Assembly: GCA_022605425.2 (NCBI GenBank)
Contig: CM061247.1
Coordinates: 310,001-374,000, forward strand
DNA length: 64,000 bases
DNA from: Hamiltosporidium tvaerminnensis
Lineage: Eukaryota; Microsporidia; Dubosqiidae
Direction: 5' to 3'
Below, one piece after another: positions 32,543 to 44,298 of the stretch; positions within the stretch are counted from its first letter, which is position 1; every line of letters begins with the position of its first letter. The position numbers and the translations under genes were made by a program. The notes under the pieces are model-generated. The model was given only the letters and a program-made list of their open reading frames with translations. It did no database searches and was not told the DNA's origin.

Positions 32543-33902
32543 CGCTATGTATTTGCTCAAGAAGTAGCCTTCACCGAAAAATTCTACTCTAGATCTTGAT
32601 AGATCGTGAACCCAGATACAATATATTCAGAAAGTGATATCGAAAAAAATCTTTTCCTGTAATCTTATAGATATGAAAATGTATTTGCGATTATTCTGTT
32701 TTTTTAGACCAAAGCATGCCTAAATTAAATCGCAAAATTTCAAGTTTTCTGCATGTATTTTATAATTTTCGTTTGATTTTAGTCAGAAATAGTTTATGTT
32801 TATAGTAATATTAAAGCCAGGTTCTTAACATCTTTGGTAGGTATCAAGGAATTTATTCTAGATATAGACATTATAGCGAATTTGTGGTGGTAAGTATTAG
32901 TTTTACACATTATTTTAATTATCAAAAAAAATATATTGGAAAATTTTAGTAAAATTATTTTTACTGTAGTTTCTTAAAATATTAGCCTTTCGTGTTCCAT
33001 TCCACTAAGAAGAGACCTCAAAGTATTTAATTCACATTGCCTATTGCATAAAAACTGAAATGAATATATCAAATTTTTTTTGATATGAAGTTTAATCGGT
33101 TTCATAGAATCTCTTTTGTACTTATATTGCGCATGTTATTATATAGTTATTTAAATTTCAGGTAATTGCCAAAGAAACCAGGGAATTATCTTTACGTACT
33201 AAAATTTGATGTTTTGCACATCACATTGACCCTACTTCATCCTTTAAAATGTTATAAACCAGTGCTCATTACATGTACCACCATAGTTTATTCCATTACA
33301 AATAGATCTTTCAATAGCGATAGGCTATTCATTTTCTTATCGTTTTTTCAGCAATCGAGCCTTATCTGGTTTTTGTCTGTTTAGGATATATTTTCAAAAC
33401 TTTTCTCATAATCGTCCGTATCTAAACCTTTTAACACTTTTTCTAATAGAACATGGTCACTTACAACCAAAGGCTCTTCATTTGAGCGAAAATTGTTCAT
33501 CATCAAATTGCTAATACACTACTTCAGCTATCTTATTTAATCTGCTAGAAAGCTGTTTGGATTGTGTCAAAATTCTTCAGTGTAGAAAGAAATATATTAT
33601 CATCTGATGAAGGCTTATGGCTAAAAAATGATAATACAAAGTTTGAGTTACATTTATTTAGACGAAAACGCCATCTCATACTTAAAAATTTATTAGCTTT
33701 TATGAAATTTTAATTGGCAGAATTTTCTAACTAACTAACTAACCCCGCAAAAATTTATGCCAAATTTCAACAAATTGAATACAATATATTAAATACGCTT
33801 AAATGATAATTTATAATCAATTTCCGAACAAAATAATTCGTTGTTACCCGGTCATTTAACTGGTTGTGTATCTAGATACATCAAATATTATTCAAAATTC
33901 AA
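32543..33902. other. Intergenic DNA, nothing supported
   Basis: Short frames only (for example 33166-33384). No motif recognised. Confidence 0.4.
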
Positions 33903-34137
33903 TCATTCATTCTCGGAACTATAGCTCTGTACGAGTTTTTGCCTCCTTCAATAATACCGCCCACCGGTCTTTTTCCAGTGGATTTGCTTACTTTTTTGGG
34001 TTTCGTGACAAGGTGGTTTTATAAAGTGGGTTATTAGCCCTACGACCAACCCCAATATGGAGGACCGGTCCCTTTTAGTCGCCTCTTACGACAAGCAGAG
34101 AAAACTCCAAACCAATTCTGCTCCCGGCATAATGGGA
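33903..34137 (-). mobile_element. SINE-like repeat S1, copy 3 (reverse orientation)
   Basis: Reverse complement of the S1 unit: ATAATACCGCCCACCGGTCT, CCTTTTAGTCGCCTCTTACG and CAATTCTGCTCCCGGCATAA. The ATTCATTCT at the left edge is the GAATGAAT tail. Confidence 0.85.
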
Positions 34138-34800
34138 TAATTATTTAAAATTAACAAACTTAAATCAGAAGATAATAATTCAGCATTTATTGAAGATTGA
34201 TATTAGAAAAGGTCAGCATCAACCATTCAAACGTGCAAAAATATGAGATAATATACATATTTGGAATAGAAAAAAACAAAATCCAACCAAGGAACTGGTT
34301 ATGGTGTATTGGATGCTAAATGCAATTTACTAAGCCAAACCATTTCGTTGTTCCCTTTTATAATTTTTGAAAATAGGAAAATCAAAATTTCTTCAACGAA
34401 GGGCCGTATTTTTCTTTATATTTGTTGCCTTTATTTCTTTTTGTTCATCCCATTTGCTAATTTCAGAGTACTATTCTTTGTACATTATTGGTATATTCTT
34501 CGATTATAGTTTTTCGATTTCAATCCTCGCGTTTGCCTGTGTATACATCTTATTTTTAATTAGTGTGTAATGAAATGGAAGAGTTATGACTTTTTCTTGC
34601 CTTTTCGCACATTATACTTCAAATTGTATTATATTATTGAAAACAGATACAACACAGCAGCAATTGTTTAATAAGTAAAGTAGAAGAATTATATGAGTCG
34701 ATAAAAGAATTTTTATCTTATTAAACTTTTTTTGAGATACACAAAAAATTCAGGTGAATTAAAATATCACGCGAGTTAATTAAAAAAAATTAAAGGTTTC
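34138..34800. other. Intergenic DNA, nothing supported
   Basis: Two overlapping hydrophobic frames (34309-34509 and 34367-34570) share the same DNA in different frames and look like low-complexity chance. Confidence 0.4.
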
Positions 34801-36348
34801 TTAAGAATAAATTATTATTTTATTGTCAAATGTAAAGTCTTCCTTTGAATTAAGCATTCCTCTCATTGTAATCCCAAATAGCATTTTATATTCGTTTTTA
34901 AAGCGCAAATTTATTTCAGCAAGCAATTTGCTTTCATCTTCGTCAGAATTATTGCAATTAGATTTAAGGTCTTGTGAAAACTTTTTATATCGCGATACAA
35001 GAAAATCTTTTTGTTTTAAGCAATTTTCAGATTCATATTGTTTGAAATCACTAAAAAATATATGAATTTCACAATTTTTCTTTGTTAAATATATTAAAGA
35101 GCATATATAATTAAGAAATATGAAATTTTCATTAATAAGTTTTCTAAAATCTGAAGAAACAAAATGAAGTTTCATAAATAAGTCTTCATCGATTTTAGAA
35201 ACTAAATTATCATTGCTCTCCTGAGCTTTCATTTTTTCAATATAGAATTGACAAAAAGCCTCAAAAGATTTTCTTACATCCAGTAAAATATAAATTCTAT
35301 TCCTATAATTATTAGAGTTCTTTGTATTTTTAATATTATTCCTTAAAAAAGAACCAAAATTTTTACCAATCTCCTCAGGATTAAATTCAGCATCAAGAAA
35401 TAAATGATTTTCAGTTGTTAAATTCCATGTTTCATCTACAAATTTCCTTTCATTTATGTATTCGTCTTCATCATAAGAAAGAATATATTTACTTAGAAAT
35501 GAATTAGAGGCAATGGTTTTTTCAAATATTAAATCAAAAACATGTTTAAAAAAATTTTCATCAAAAACAGTATTATTGCCTTCATAAAAAACATACTTGT
35601 CGGTTTTCTTAACATATTTAGATTTTAATTTATCAGTATCATTATCTTTGAAATATGACAACATATCCTGGTAATTCTCAAAATGCCTAAAAATTTTTTG
35701 AAGTATTAATTTCAAATCGTGCATCAAAATTGTCGATATAATTTTTATTTCACATGATTCTTCACTTCTCAAACTTAAAAAAAAGTAGTTGGTTAAACGA
35801 TTTTGTTCTAAATATCCTCTATAGTTTGGTAGATTATCTTCACAGTATTGAAATTTGGAATTCATGTTTTCTAAATCATTCTTGCTACTGACCTCATTTA
35901 TTAAGAATGAAAAAAATTGCAATCTTTTTTTATCCTTTTTATATCCACTCATAAAAATATTAATAATATGTTTTAAAAACACATTTATTCTTTTGAATAT
36001 AACTTCATTATATATTGTATCGATTGTAACACTTTGATTATTTGTTTTCAAAAAAATTTCGATTTCCTTTTCGAGTCTATCCCAGATCTGCTTTTTCATT
36101 ATATTTTTAGTGATGAATCTATTAAAACAAGACGAAAAATAATCATATAATTTAGCATACGATGCAGTATGAAATAATATTCGGTATATTTTAGATTCTT
36201 TGCAATTATATATCAAAAAATCATTAAAGTCAGGATCTGAGCAATCTCTATCATGGAGTAAAATATTTCTGCGATTTGAGCGTCTCGATCTTGGACCAAT
36301 TATGAATTTTTTATAAAATAGTGAAAATAATAGAAACCGTAAATCCAT
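34801..36348 (-). CDS. Hypothetical 515-residue protein, unrecognised
   Basis: A long, uninterrupted frame in the midst of transposon debris, with codon use like the other single-copy genes (AT-rich, Lys/Asn/Ile/Phe heavy). The N-terminus MDLRFLLFSLFYKKFIIG is hydrophobic with basic residues and could be a weak signal or anchor, followed by an Arg-rich stretch (RSRRSNRR, 20-27). The rest is predicted mostly helical with charged segments, with no motif I recognise. The ATG is preceded by CC in an AT-rich leader (AATTAATCC). It may be a microsporidian lineage-specific protein. Conservation of a 1.5-kb frame at this AT content argues that it is real. Function is not assigned. Confidence 0.75.
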   Translation of the reverse strand: MDLRFLLFSLFYKKFIIGPRSRRSNRRNILLHDRDCSDPDFNDFLIYNCKESKIYRILFHTASYAKLYDYFSSCFNRFITKNIMKKQIWDRLEKEIEIFLKTNNQSVTIDTIYNEVIFKRINVFLKHIINIFMSGYKKDKKRLQFFSFLINEVSSKNDLENMNSKFQYCEDNLPNYRGYLEQNRLTNYFFLSLRSEESCEIKIISTILMHDLKLILQKIFRHFENYQDMLSYFKDNDTDKLKSKYVKKTDKYVFYEGNNTVFDENFFKHVFDLIFEKTIASNSFLSKYILSYDEDEYINERKFVDETWNLTTENHLFLDAEFNPEEIGKNFGSFLRNNIKNTKNSNNYRNRIYILLDVRKSFEAFCQFYIEKMKAQESNDNLVSKIDEDLFMKLHFVSSDFRKLINENFIFLNYICSLIYLTKKNCEIHIFFSDFKQYESENCLKQKDFLVSRYKKFSQDLKSNCNNSDEDESKLLAEINLRFKNEYKMLFGITMRGMLNSKEDFTFDNKIIIYS

Positions 36349-36658
36349 GGATTAATTAATTTCAGCATTTTTAAATATTTTTTTAATTAATGTGATTTTT
36401 CTTAAATTTTACTAATGTTTAATTAAATATTTGACTTTTTTTTTTATTTTTGATTTAATTTATCATTTATAGTAACGTATTTTTCTAATAAATTTAATTA
36501 ATACTATGGACATTTAAAATAATTTTTTTGATTGGTTTGAAATTTTAAAATTTTAGGAATAATTTTCTAAAAAAATCTAGTTACTTATTTTGTTTACCTA
36601 ATTATTGGAAGTTTTTATAACCTTTGCTTATTTATAATTCTATTAGATTTAATCATTT
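36349..36658. promoter_or_regulatory. 5' flank of the 515-residue gene
   Basis: AT-rich leader with no coding content; it must hold the promoter of the leftward gene. No specific motif is seen beyond the CC next to the start. Confidence 0.35.
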
Positions 36659-36885
36659 CCCCATATTGCTGGGAGCTGAATCGGCTTGGAGTATTTTCTG
36701 CTTGTCGTAAGAGGCGAAAAAAAGGAACTAATCCTTCATTTTGGGGTTGGCTGTACGGCTAACAACCCACCTTTTAAAACAACCTTTTTACGGTACCAAA
36801 AACTGTAAACAAATTCATGAGAAAAAGACAGGTGGGCGGTATTACTAAAAGAGGCCAAATCCGTAGTGCCAAAGATGAATGAATT
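36659..36885 (+). mobile_element. SINE-like repeat S1, copy 4
   Basis: CCCCATATTGCTGGGAGCTG, CTTGTCGTAAGAGGCGAAAA, GGCTAACAACCCACCTTTTA, GACAGGTGGGCGGTATTACT, ending AAAGATGAATGAAT. It matches copies 1-3 throughout. Confidence 0.85.
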
Positions 36886-36961
36886 TAATTTTGATCATAC
36901 TTAACAGCGGTTTTTCTTTAAAATATTTTAGTGATTTGAATATAGTAACACTCATAAACAG

Positions 36962-37385
36962 TCGGGGGAAGCATAACCATATTAAAAATCATCTGCTTGG
37001 CAAGGAGTTTGTTAAATTAGTGTGAAAATTATTTTTTAGATTTTGATGGGATATAACCACACTGGATATGGAGATCAATTCTTCATAATCCGGAATACAA
37101 TATATTGAAGGAATAAAGTACTGTCTCAAAGATCAGTGACATAACTTGGAATTCGAACTCTGACTCATGAAGCATTAAAATAGAAAGCTTGATAGAGAAA
37201 TATATTAACATGTTAATTTTAAATAATTTCACACCTTAAATAGAATCTGTGGGGACAGTGAAAGCAAAAAGAAATGCCAGGACATTTTTCGGCGAATAAT
37301 ACATTAACGTTTCTCTGTTCATCCTCAACATCGAGAGATAAATGAGGACTAGAGCTATAATCAAATACTCATAAATAAGAAACTT
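36962..37385 (+). mobile_element. SINE-like repeat S2, copy 3
   Basis: Begins with GGGGGAAGCATAACCATATT and ATCTGCTTGGCAAGGAGT, contains GATGGGATATAACCACACTG, and near its 3' end has CATCCTCAACATCGAGAG. The last is the uninterrupted version of the hAT-like insertion site. The tail (ATAAATAAG) is degenerate. It is longer in the middle than the other copies. Confidence 0.6.
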
Positions 37386-38164
37386 GTACTCCAAAAAAAT
37401 TATTTTCATATTCCATTTTGAATTATTTTATATTTTTAGGCCTTTTCTCTTCATATTTTCCTATATTTTATATCTTGTTTATTGCTATTACTCTTTTAGG
37501 CAATTTTTTGTATTCTTTCACAGCGAAAAAAATTGTCTAATAGTATGTGCCACACTGATTATAGAATATAAATCATATAGGATTCATAAGAGTATTACAA
37601 AAGTTCTGGATACTATAATGGTTTTCATGATTTATCATAATTGTTAAGTTTTTTTAAAAAATATTTCGATATTAGATTTTGTATAATTACTATTTTTGAT
37701 GTAAATATTTTTATATTAATTAAGTGGAATTTTTATTTTGTTTTTTCATATTTCAGTCGCTTTAAAAATATCAGATTCTTAGTTCATATTTAAAATAAGA
37801 TGTTAACATTTGATTTTGCCATTTTTTACGTTTTACTTAAGCATAAATCAAACTTTTATAAGCATTTACTATTGTCACAATAACAGTTGAAATTCTTGTT
37901 TTTTTATAGTTGAAGAGTATTTTTACTGTAAATACATTATTTTCATAAGTATAAAAAATTTATTCAACTAGAAGAATGTTTTTTTTCTCAAATATCTATT
38001 TATGCTGTTTTTGAATACTCCGGTTAGATTTTATGCGTTCGTTAAAAAATATTTTAAATTGTTTTTAAGGTAGGTTCATTTCCGTAATTTACGCCCTACT
38101 ACTTTATAAAGAAATTGGAAAGTATCAAAAAAATATTCCTATTTTTTGGCAACTTATTTGTATA
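37386..38164. other. Intergenic DNA, nothing supported
   Basis: A hydrophobic 87-codon frame at 37384-37647 shows no motif. No repeat similarity was found. Confidence 0.35.
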
Positions 38165-41083
38165 TGTTAAAAAAACAGGCACTGAAAAACAAAAAAATAA
38201 TAAATTAAAAGGCCGCAGAGACGCTTATGAGCCGAAAAGGTAAAAATTTAGTGAAAGATAGTTATGAAAATTCTAGTGAATTTCCTGCCTTCCTCATCCT
38301 ATACACAAATAACACATCATCTATCAATCCAAACGTGCAAAAACACACAAGCTGTTAGATTGCCCTCATACCTTCGCTTTATACATGACCTTCTTCTAGG
38401 TTAATGTCTCTGCGCACGGGGATTGTACAAAATAGACATTTCCTTACTATAGATATTGCTGAAGGCAACCGGCTATGGCACTGCAGACAATTCTTGATTA
38501 TGTAGCAGACACCCCCAAAAATGAACTCGAATTGTTTTTTTTTGTAGCAGAGTCAAGGTTTGGGACGTTGTCACAAATTAGCTGAACAGGGTTGCAAGGT
38601 GCTACAATGAGAAATTCGGTCGAGTTATAAATTTCGATGTGTTTAAAAGCCAGAACAAATTTAGCGGAAAGAAAGTAGAGTTAGTAGAAAATCGAAAACG
38701 ACTTATAATCGCTTATTTTCTAATTTAATTATCTTCCTGGCCAAGATAAACCAGTAAATACACTGAGGAGATATGTTTTGAATAAAATTTAAGAAATTGA
38801 AAAGGAATTGATTTGAATTCGAAGAAACTCAACTAAATTGCATAACAGCACTGCTCTTGAATTTATTAATCGAATAGTCAGTATGTTTACCGAATCCCAT
38901 GTATCAAAGTCTATTACAGACACCAATCACGTCATAGAAGCTGCGCGGTTATGTTATGAATAATTCTTGTTTAATAAAGAGTCTAGATCCGCTTTAAAGA
39001 CAAATATAGACAGTTAAATTTCTGAGTGAGTAATTACTTAGAAACATCCTGAAACCCATAGGCAGAAAAACATTTTCTTTCATTCAAAAAAAATGTCTTA
39101 AGAAACCGGTTTGGAATTTAATTTGAATTTGAGTATAAAGAGGATTTTCTGCTGTTTTACTTAAGAAAAGGGGTTTTCGAAAGTTCACAGCAAAGGATCT
39201 TACGATAATGAAAGTATGAAGTCTTTCCGAAAGTATAATCATATGTTTAGACTTTCTAAGATAGCTTTTATCGGTGGCCATTCCCTAATATTGCATTTAA
39301 GAGTATGGCTAATCGTGTTGAAACCAAAGTTTATGATATTCAGTATTGAAAAAAGGATAGCATAATCAAATATCATGATTTTTTGATTCGGTGTGTATCG
39401 GATAATCATCCAAACGAGTTTTATTAGCTTTATGTATTTTTTGTAATCAAGTATCTACAATTTTTCTAATAAAAGTTATGACTCTCAACAAATATATTTA
39501 TGATATTATAAAAGTAAGATGCATAGAAGGTACATCCATAGCTGATTGGTTTTGGTGAGGCTTATATACTTGATCTCGTATGAACTTCACCAAGAGGCAC
39601 TGGCTTCAGGCCAGTCGCCTAAAAGCATATCCCTATATGTTAACGACGAGTTATAGAACAAAAGTCGTTCAACTTGGGGTGGAAAGACAGATTTTAGCAT
39701 TATAGTCTGTTAGAAACAATGAGAAATGAGCAAGGAACCAAAAAAAACCTTATTGAATAAAGTTCTTAATATAGAGTACATAAACATTTTTTTGACAACC
39801 TGGAATGATATTGAAACGCTTATGATATAATATATTACGCTGAGAATTCAATCTAACGAAAATCTGCATTACCTGATTGAATCTAGAATCTAGCAAGGTA
39901 AAAATATCAAAATCGAAAATTAATTTTTCATTATGATCAGAAAAAAGCATGAACAAAAAAATCGAGAGAGACATACTACCAGGAGATATCTTCTATCTTT
40001 TGCTTTTTATGTTGTGTATTGATTCTTTCCACCGAAGTTTCGATACAAATAATGGAGTTTGTTTCACACCAATCATCCCTTGTTCATTAATAGCATAGCT
40101 TCATTGCGCTGACAGTTAGAAATTAGTAGCTTTGACAGGTAGGTAAATTTTTGTAACTCTTCGATTTGGAAATAAAAAAAGAGTATTAACAGCAAATTAT
40201 ACGTGTTATCGTGTTACTACTACCCTTCCATAAGATGCTAGTGGTTATACATATTTGGAGGTAGTATGAGATAGCATTGGTAATCCAACACGTAGCTCAT
40301 TTAATAAACACTTAAAAATGTCAATAAGAGTTAAAAACTGTGTGGGACTTGATTCGAAGTAAAAAATTATTTGTTATAATTAATCAAAATGCGATATTTC
40401 TAATAAACTACTGTATAGGAATAGTATAACTTTGGTCAGGTGATTTTTCAAAATTAGATGATGTAGAGCGTGCGGTATTCGTATAATCAGAGCGAGTTTT
40501 CGTTTAGGATGCAATGAGTGATTTTACTTTTCTAGATTTTAATTTATCAAAAGTTTTCATGGTTCTGAACTAAAAAATAACCTATGCTTTTACAACTCGT
40601 GGGAGTCATTGAAAAAGGTAAAGAAACGCTAAAGCGGAGTGCAATATTTCTCAATATATAAAATACATATTGAACCTATTCTGCACCAATAATGGGTTTT
40701 CTAAAAATAAAATATAAGCTAGAAGAAGAATTCAGCAAAGATAACTCAGAAGAGGTTAAATATAGTAATTTATACAACGAAAACAATAAGGTAAATACAA
40801 GTGAAGTTATATGAATAAATATCGATGACTATGAGTATGTAATTTTTAGAGATGGCTAAATAAGGAATTCATCGAGTAAGCCGAAGAAACAATTTTTGCT
40901 ACATTTATAATATCAACGTATTTCTAGAATCAAAATGAATTTTAGTATGGTTTTGACCTTTTAAAACGGAGAACATATAGATATTCGATGTTAACAAATG
41001 CTAGAACATATAAAAGCCTCAAAATGAATTTATATATCTATATACATTCCTATATTTGTCATAAATATATATTCAAATGTATA
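38165..41083 (+). mobile_element. Decayed R4/Dong-like LINE, copy C4, left part
   Basis: Starts with the same 5' region as C3 (GGCCGCAGAGACGCTTATGA matches C3 GGCTGCAAACGACGCTGATG) and runs collinearly through the N-terminal and RT regions to about 40940. Homology to C3 fades near the zinc knuckle. From there it carries a 3' segment shared instead with copy C6 (57650-57930). It is interrupted by an AP-endonuclease LINE and resumes at 44174. All frames are broken. Confidence 0.7.
41071..41083. repeat. Left 13-bp target-site duplication of the AP-endonuclease LINE
   Basis: ATTCAAATGTATA occurs here and exactly again at 44174-44186. In C6 the corresponding point (near 57794-57806, AAATTAAAATGTATA) is uninterrupted. 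Confidence 0.85.
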
Positions 41084-44000
41084 CTTACTTAATCCACAGC
41101 GCTTGTTCTTGAAGAGCCGGGTCTTCCTTACGATATTTCTTTATTCTTCCATATTTTGCACACAATTTCTCCATCGCCACCCATAGAGTCCCTTTAATCC
41201 TTCTCGACATTATTCAGCTATCTTTTCAGCGGTCTGCTCTTCTCTTACCTTCAGGTATGATTTTGTATATATTACTAAAAGCTTCTCTTTAGAAATTCTT
41301 ACTATGTGTCCGAGCTACCCGTGTTTTCTTTATTTTATTAGAGTGAAAATATTGGATTTTTACTATAGATTATAAATCTCTTGATTGGTTCTAATTCTCT
41401 GCAGTTATTTTCGAAAATTAGTCCATATATTCTTCTTAGTATCATTCTCATCCATCTATTTAAGCATGTTTAAATATATTTTAATCATCACTAATGTTTC
41501 GAAATATTACATTACAATAGGCCTAATAACAGTCTTATATAATTGTTTTTTTGTCGTCTGCTTCATCAGGTTAGACTTCAGTAAGCTTTGTGGCGAGAAA
41601 TAAGTTTTTTACTTGCCTTTATTATCTTCTTTGTTTTAAGTGAAATTTTATTATTCACTCAGAAATGTACCTAGGTATTTAAAACTTGATACATTTTCAA
41701 ATATAAAGGCATCTATTAAAAATTCTTCGAAATGGTCATGAGATTCAGATACTTTCTAAACTTCGTTATATTTTCAGTTCTCTTTAGTTCTGTTTTTTTT
41801 CTGATTCCGCCGCTAAAATTTTAAGAAAAATTTTAAATCCTCTGTTTTTTCCAACAATAGCCATGTCATCTGGAAATGGAACATATTGCGTTATTTCATT
41901 AAATATTTTGCCACCGGTATTTATACCTATCCAGCGGATTATTCCTTTTAGTTTTAGTTGAATAAAATAAAATGCAGGATAACGGGCCTTTTACTTTAAT
42001 CCTTTATTAATATCAAATCATTTCGATATATTACCCGTCAAATAGATTGTTCCTTTTGTATCATTGGGTGTCATTTTAATTAGTGGAATATTTTTTGATA
42101 GGATTTGTAAATTTTCGAGTGTCTTATATAGAAAATCCCGATCAATGCTATCATATGCTTTTTTGTAATCTTTTAAAAAATAATGCATCAAATATTGTAT
42201 TCATAACATTTTTAAATCATCATTCTTATCGTGAATATTTGTTCAGTTGTTGATGTACCTCTTCAAAATCCACATGGATAGTCACCAATAGTATTTTCTC
42301 ATAAGGCTATAATCTGCTAGAAATTATTCGTGTTAGAACTTCGTATCCAATGTATAGAAGAGAATTCCTCTATGGTTAATACACCGTGTTTTTAATCCAT
42401 TTTACAAATAGAGAGTAACAAGCCAAGATTAAATTCGCTGGATATTTTTTCTTGAGGGTAAATTATCTTGATTAAGATACGATGAGTATCTCTCGAAGAA
42501 TAGCCTCTAAATTTTAAGACCTCGCTGTGATCTTGTCTTCTCTAGACGCTCTATTAGTTTTTAGGCTCATGATGGCTTCGCTTATCTCAAGTAATGATGC
42601 TTCTGGGATATCGATTTATTACCATCCACTAATTCATCATTTATTTTTACGAAATAATCTATTATTCGATCTTCTGGATTATCCTGCATTAATGTGTTGC
42701 GATGGTTTCAAACTATTCGGCCTATCTATTTAAGACCTTCTTAGGATCGGTCAGCAAGCATTCGTTAAAATTTTCGGCCATGTGAAATCGAGCTTGAAAA
42801 CCTTTTTTCTCATTTCATATATTTCACGGATCTTTTTCTCCGCCATTTTTTCAATTTCGTTCAATTAAGCGTCTTCGCTAATCTTCTTCTTTTCTCTTAA
42901 AATATGCGGGGCTTGTTTTCTTTCCTGACTAAATTTTTGCATGGTTATCTCAGTTTTTTCATTTAGCATCTTTAACCTGGCCAAGTTTCTTAGGTTAATT
43001 AGCTTTTCACACTCTTGACTAAACCATGGGTCCTTTTTCTCAAGTTTCTTATAGCCTAAAACCTCCTCTGCCGTCTTTTGAATGCATTATTTTAAAAGAT
43101 TCCAAAACTTCTCTACTTTCTCTCATATTTAAAGTTTATCTTTGCACAAATTATTTTTCATTATATTAAGAAAATCTTCTCTGTATTTATATCATACAAT
43201 TTATCGCAGTCAAATCATTGAGACTTGGGATTTTTAATAATCTTCAGTATGACTATACACTGTCTATATTTCATCATTACCAAGAAATGATCGGCATCTA
43301 TATCGGCGCTTCGCGAGTTTTGCACATTCATTACACTTGAACCATATCTAGAATTTATGAGGAAATGATCAGTTTCGTTGGAAGTCGCTCTATCAGGTGC
43401 GCGCCGGGTGTATTTATGTATTTTCTTATCGGAGAAGAAGCTGCTGGACACATTCATACCTTTGCATACCTTTGAATCAATCATTCTTCTACTATTATTA
43501 TTAAATTCTAGATGAATACTATTTCTTCCGATTGTAGGTCGGTAGTGTATTTCTTTTCCTATTTTCGCATTAAAACCCCCAACAGCAATTTTAATATCAT
43601 AGTCTGGCGATTTATTATATGTATCTTTTAAAACAAGGTAGAATTTGTCCTTTTCCTTTTCGTTTGCATCTTCTATGGGAGCTTGCAGGCATGTTAACGT
43701 AGAGTTGAAAAATTGAACCTGTATGTTTGATGAGCATTGTCGTCCATTCATTGATTTGATTCTAAAATCCTATTCAACAAGTCATTTTAAACTGAAAAAG
43801 CTGTCCTAAAAGTATAGGTTGTATTCTCACCATAAATTACTGTGTATTCCTTAGTTTTTTAAACATCGGTTTCATTCCATCTTATTTTTTGTAGATCCAC
43901 AATGTTCATAATATATTTTCCAAATTCCGTGGTGATTGGCTAGTGCACGGCTCGGAAAAGGCGGCGCACATTCCAAGTTCCAATTTTATTTCTATGCTTG

Positions 44001-44173
44001 TTTTTGTTTTTACTTTTGTTGAGAAAATCAGTTTTGTTTATTATGTAGTTTCGTTTTGGTTTTGTGACAATATATTTTTGCAAGATAGGGTCGTTGGCTT
44101 ATGCTCACCTTTACTCCTTTTTCCGGGATTGGGACCGGCAGATAGCCGCAAGCCAAAGCTCTGGCTGAGTTAA
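41084..44173 (-). mobile_element. AP-endonuclease-type LINE (decayed), nested in copy C4
   Basis: A 3,090-bp minus-strand insertion bounded by a 13-bp duplication. The 5' end is on the right (CTGCCGGTCCCAATCCCGG in the 5' region). An AP-endonuclease domain fragment is open at 43215-43751, followed by RT remnants at about 41850-42250: DYKKAYDSIDR-type motif A and FPDDMAIVGKN in place of the YADD motif. C-terminal remnants at 41100-41330 resemble the arginine-rich end of such LINE proteins. The 3' end is TTAAGTAAG. Stops and shifts are frequent, so it is inactive. The clade is not determined. Confidence 0.8.
43215..43751 (-). pseudogene. AP-endonuclease domain fragment of the nested LINE
   Basis: A 178-codon open piece of an exonuclease-endonuclease-phosphatase domain: GGFNAKIG (family GDFNAxIG, with the catalytic Asp replaced by Gly), RRAPDRATSNETDHFLI (family NQIDHILI) and ADIDADHFLVM (family xxSDHxLV). 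The order matches the C-terminal half of LINE endonucleases. Loss of the Asp in GDFN supports inactivity. It is not a host gene: it lies inside a target-site-duplicated element. Confidence 0.8.
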
Positions 44174-44298
44174 ATTCAAATGTATAAAACAAAAATAAAG
44201 TACTCTTTTTGTTAAAGTCCGAGTAAATGTTTAGCAAATAATATCAAATATGAAAATAAAACCAATGTGTAAATTCGAAATTATCAATAAAATTTTCG
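44174..44298 (+). mobile_element. R4/Dong-like LINE copy C4, right part
   Basis: Continues the C4 3' segment after the nested LINE. TATAAAACAAAAATAAAGTA and AATATCAAATATGAAAATAA match C6 at 57803-57880. Confidence 0.7.

Noticed and set aside
34309-34570. Two hydrophobic frames as a small membrane protein
   Set aside because: Phe/Ile/Leu-rich frames are expected by chance in T-rich DNA.
42527-42733. 68-codon plus-strand frame
   Set aside because: Antisense to the RT region of the nested AP-endonuclease LINE.
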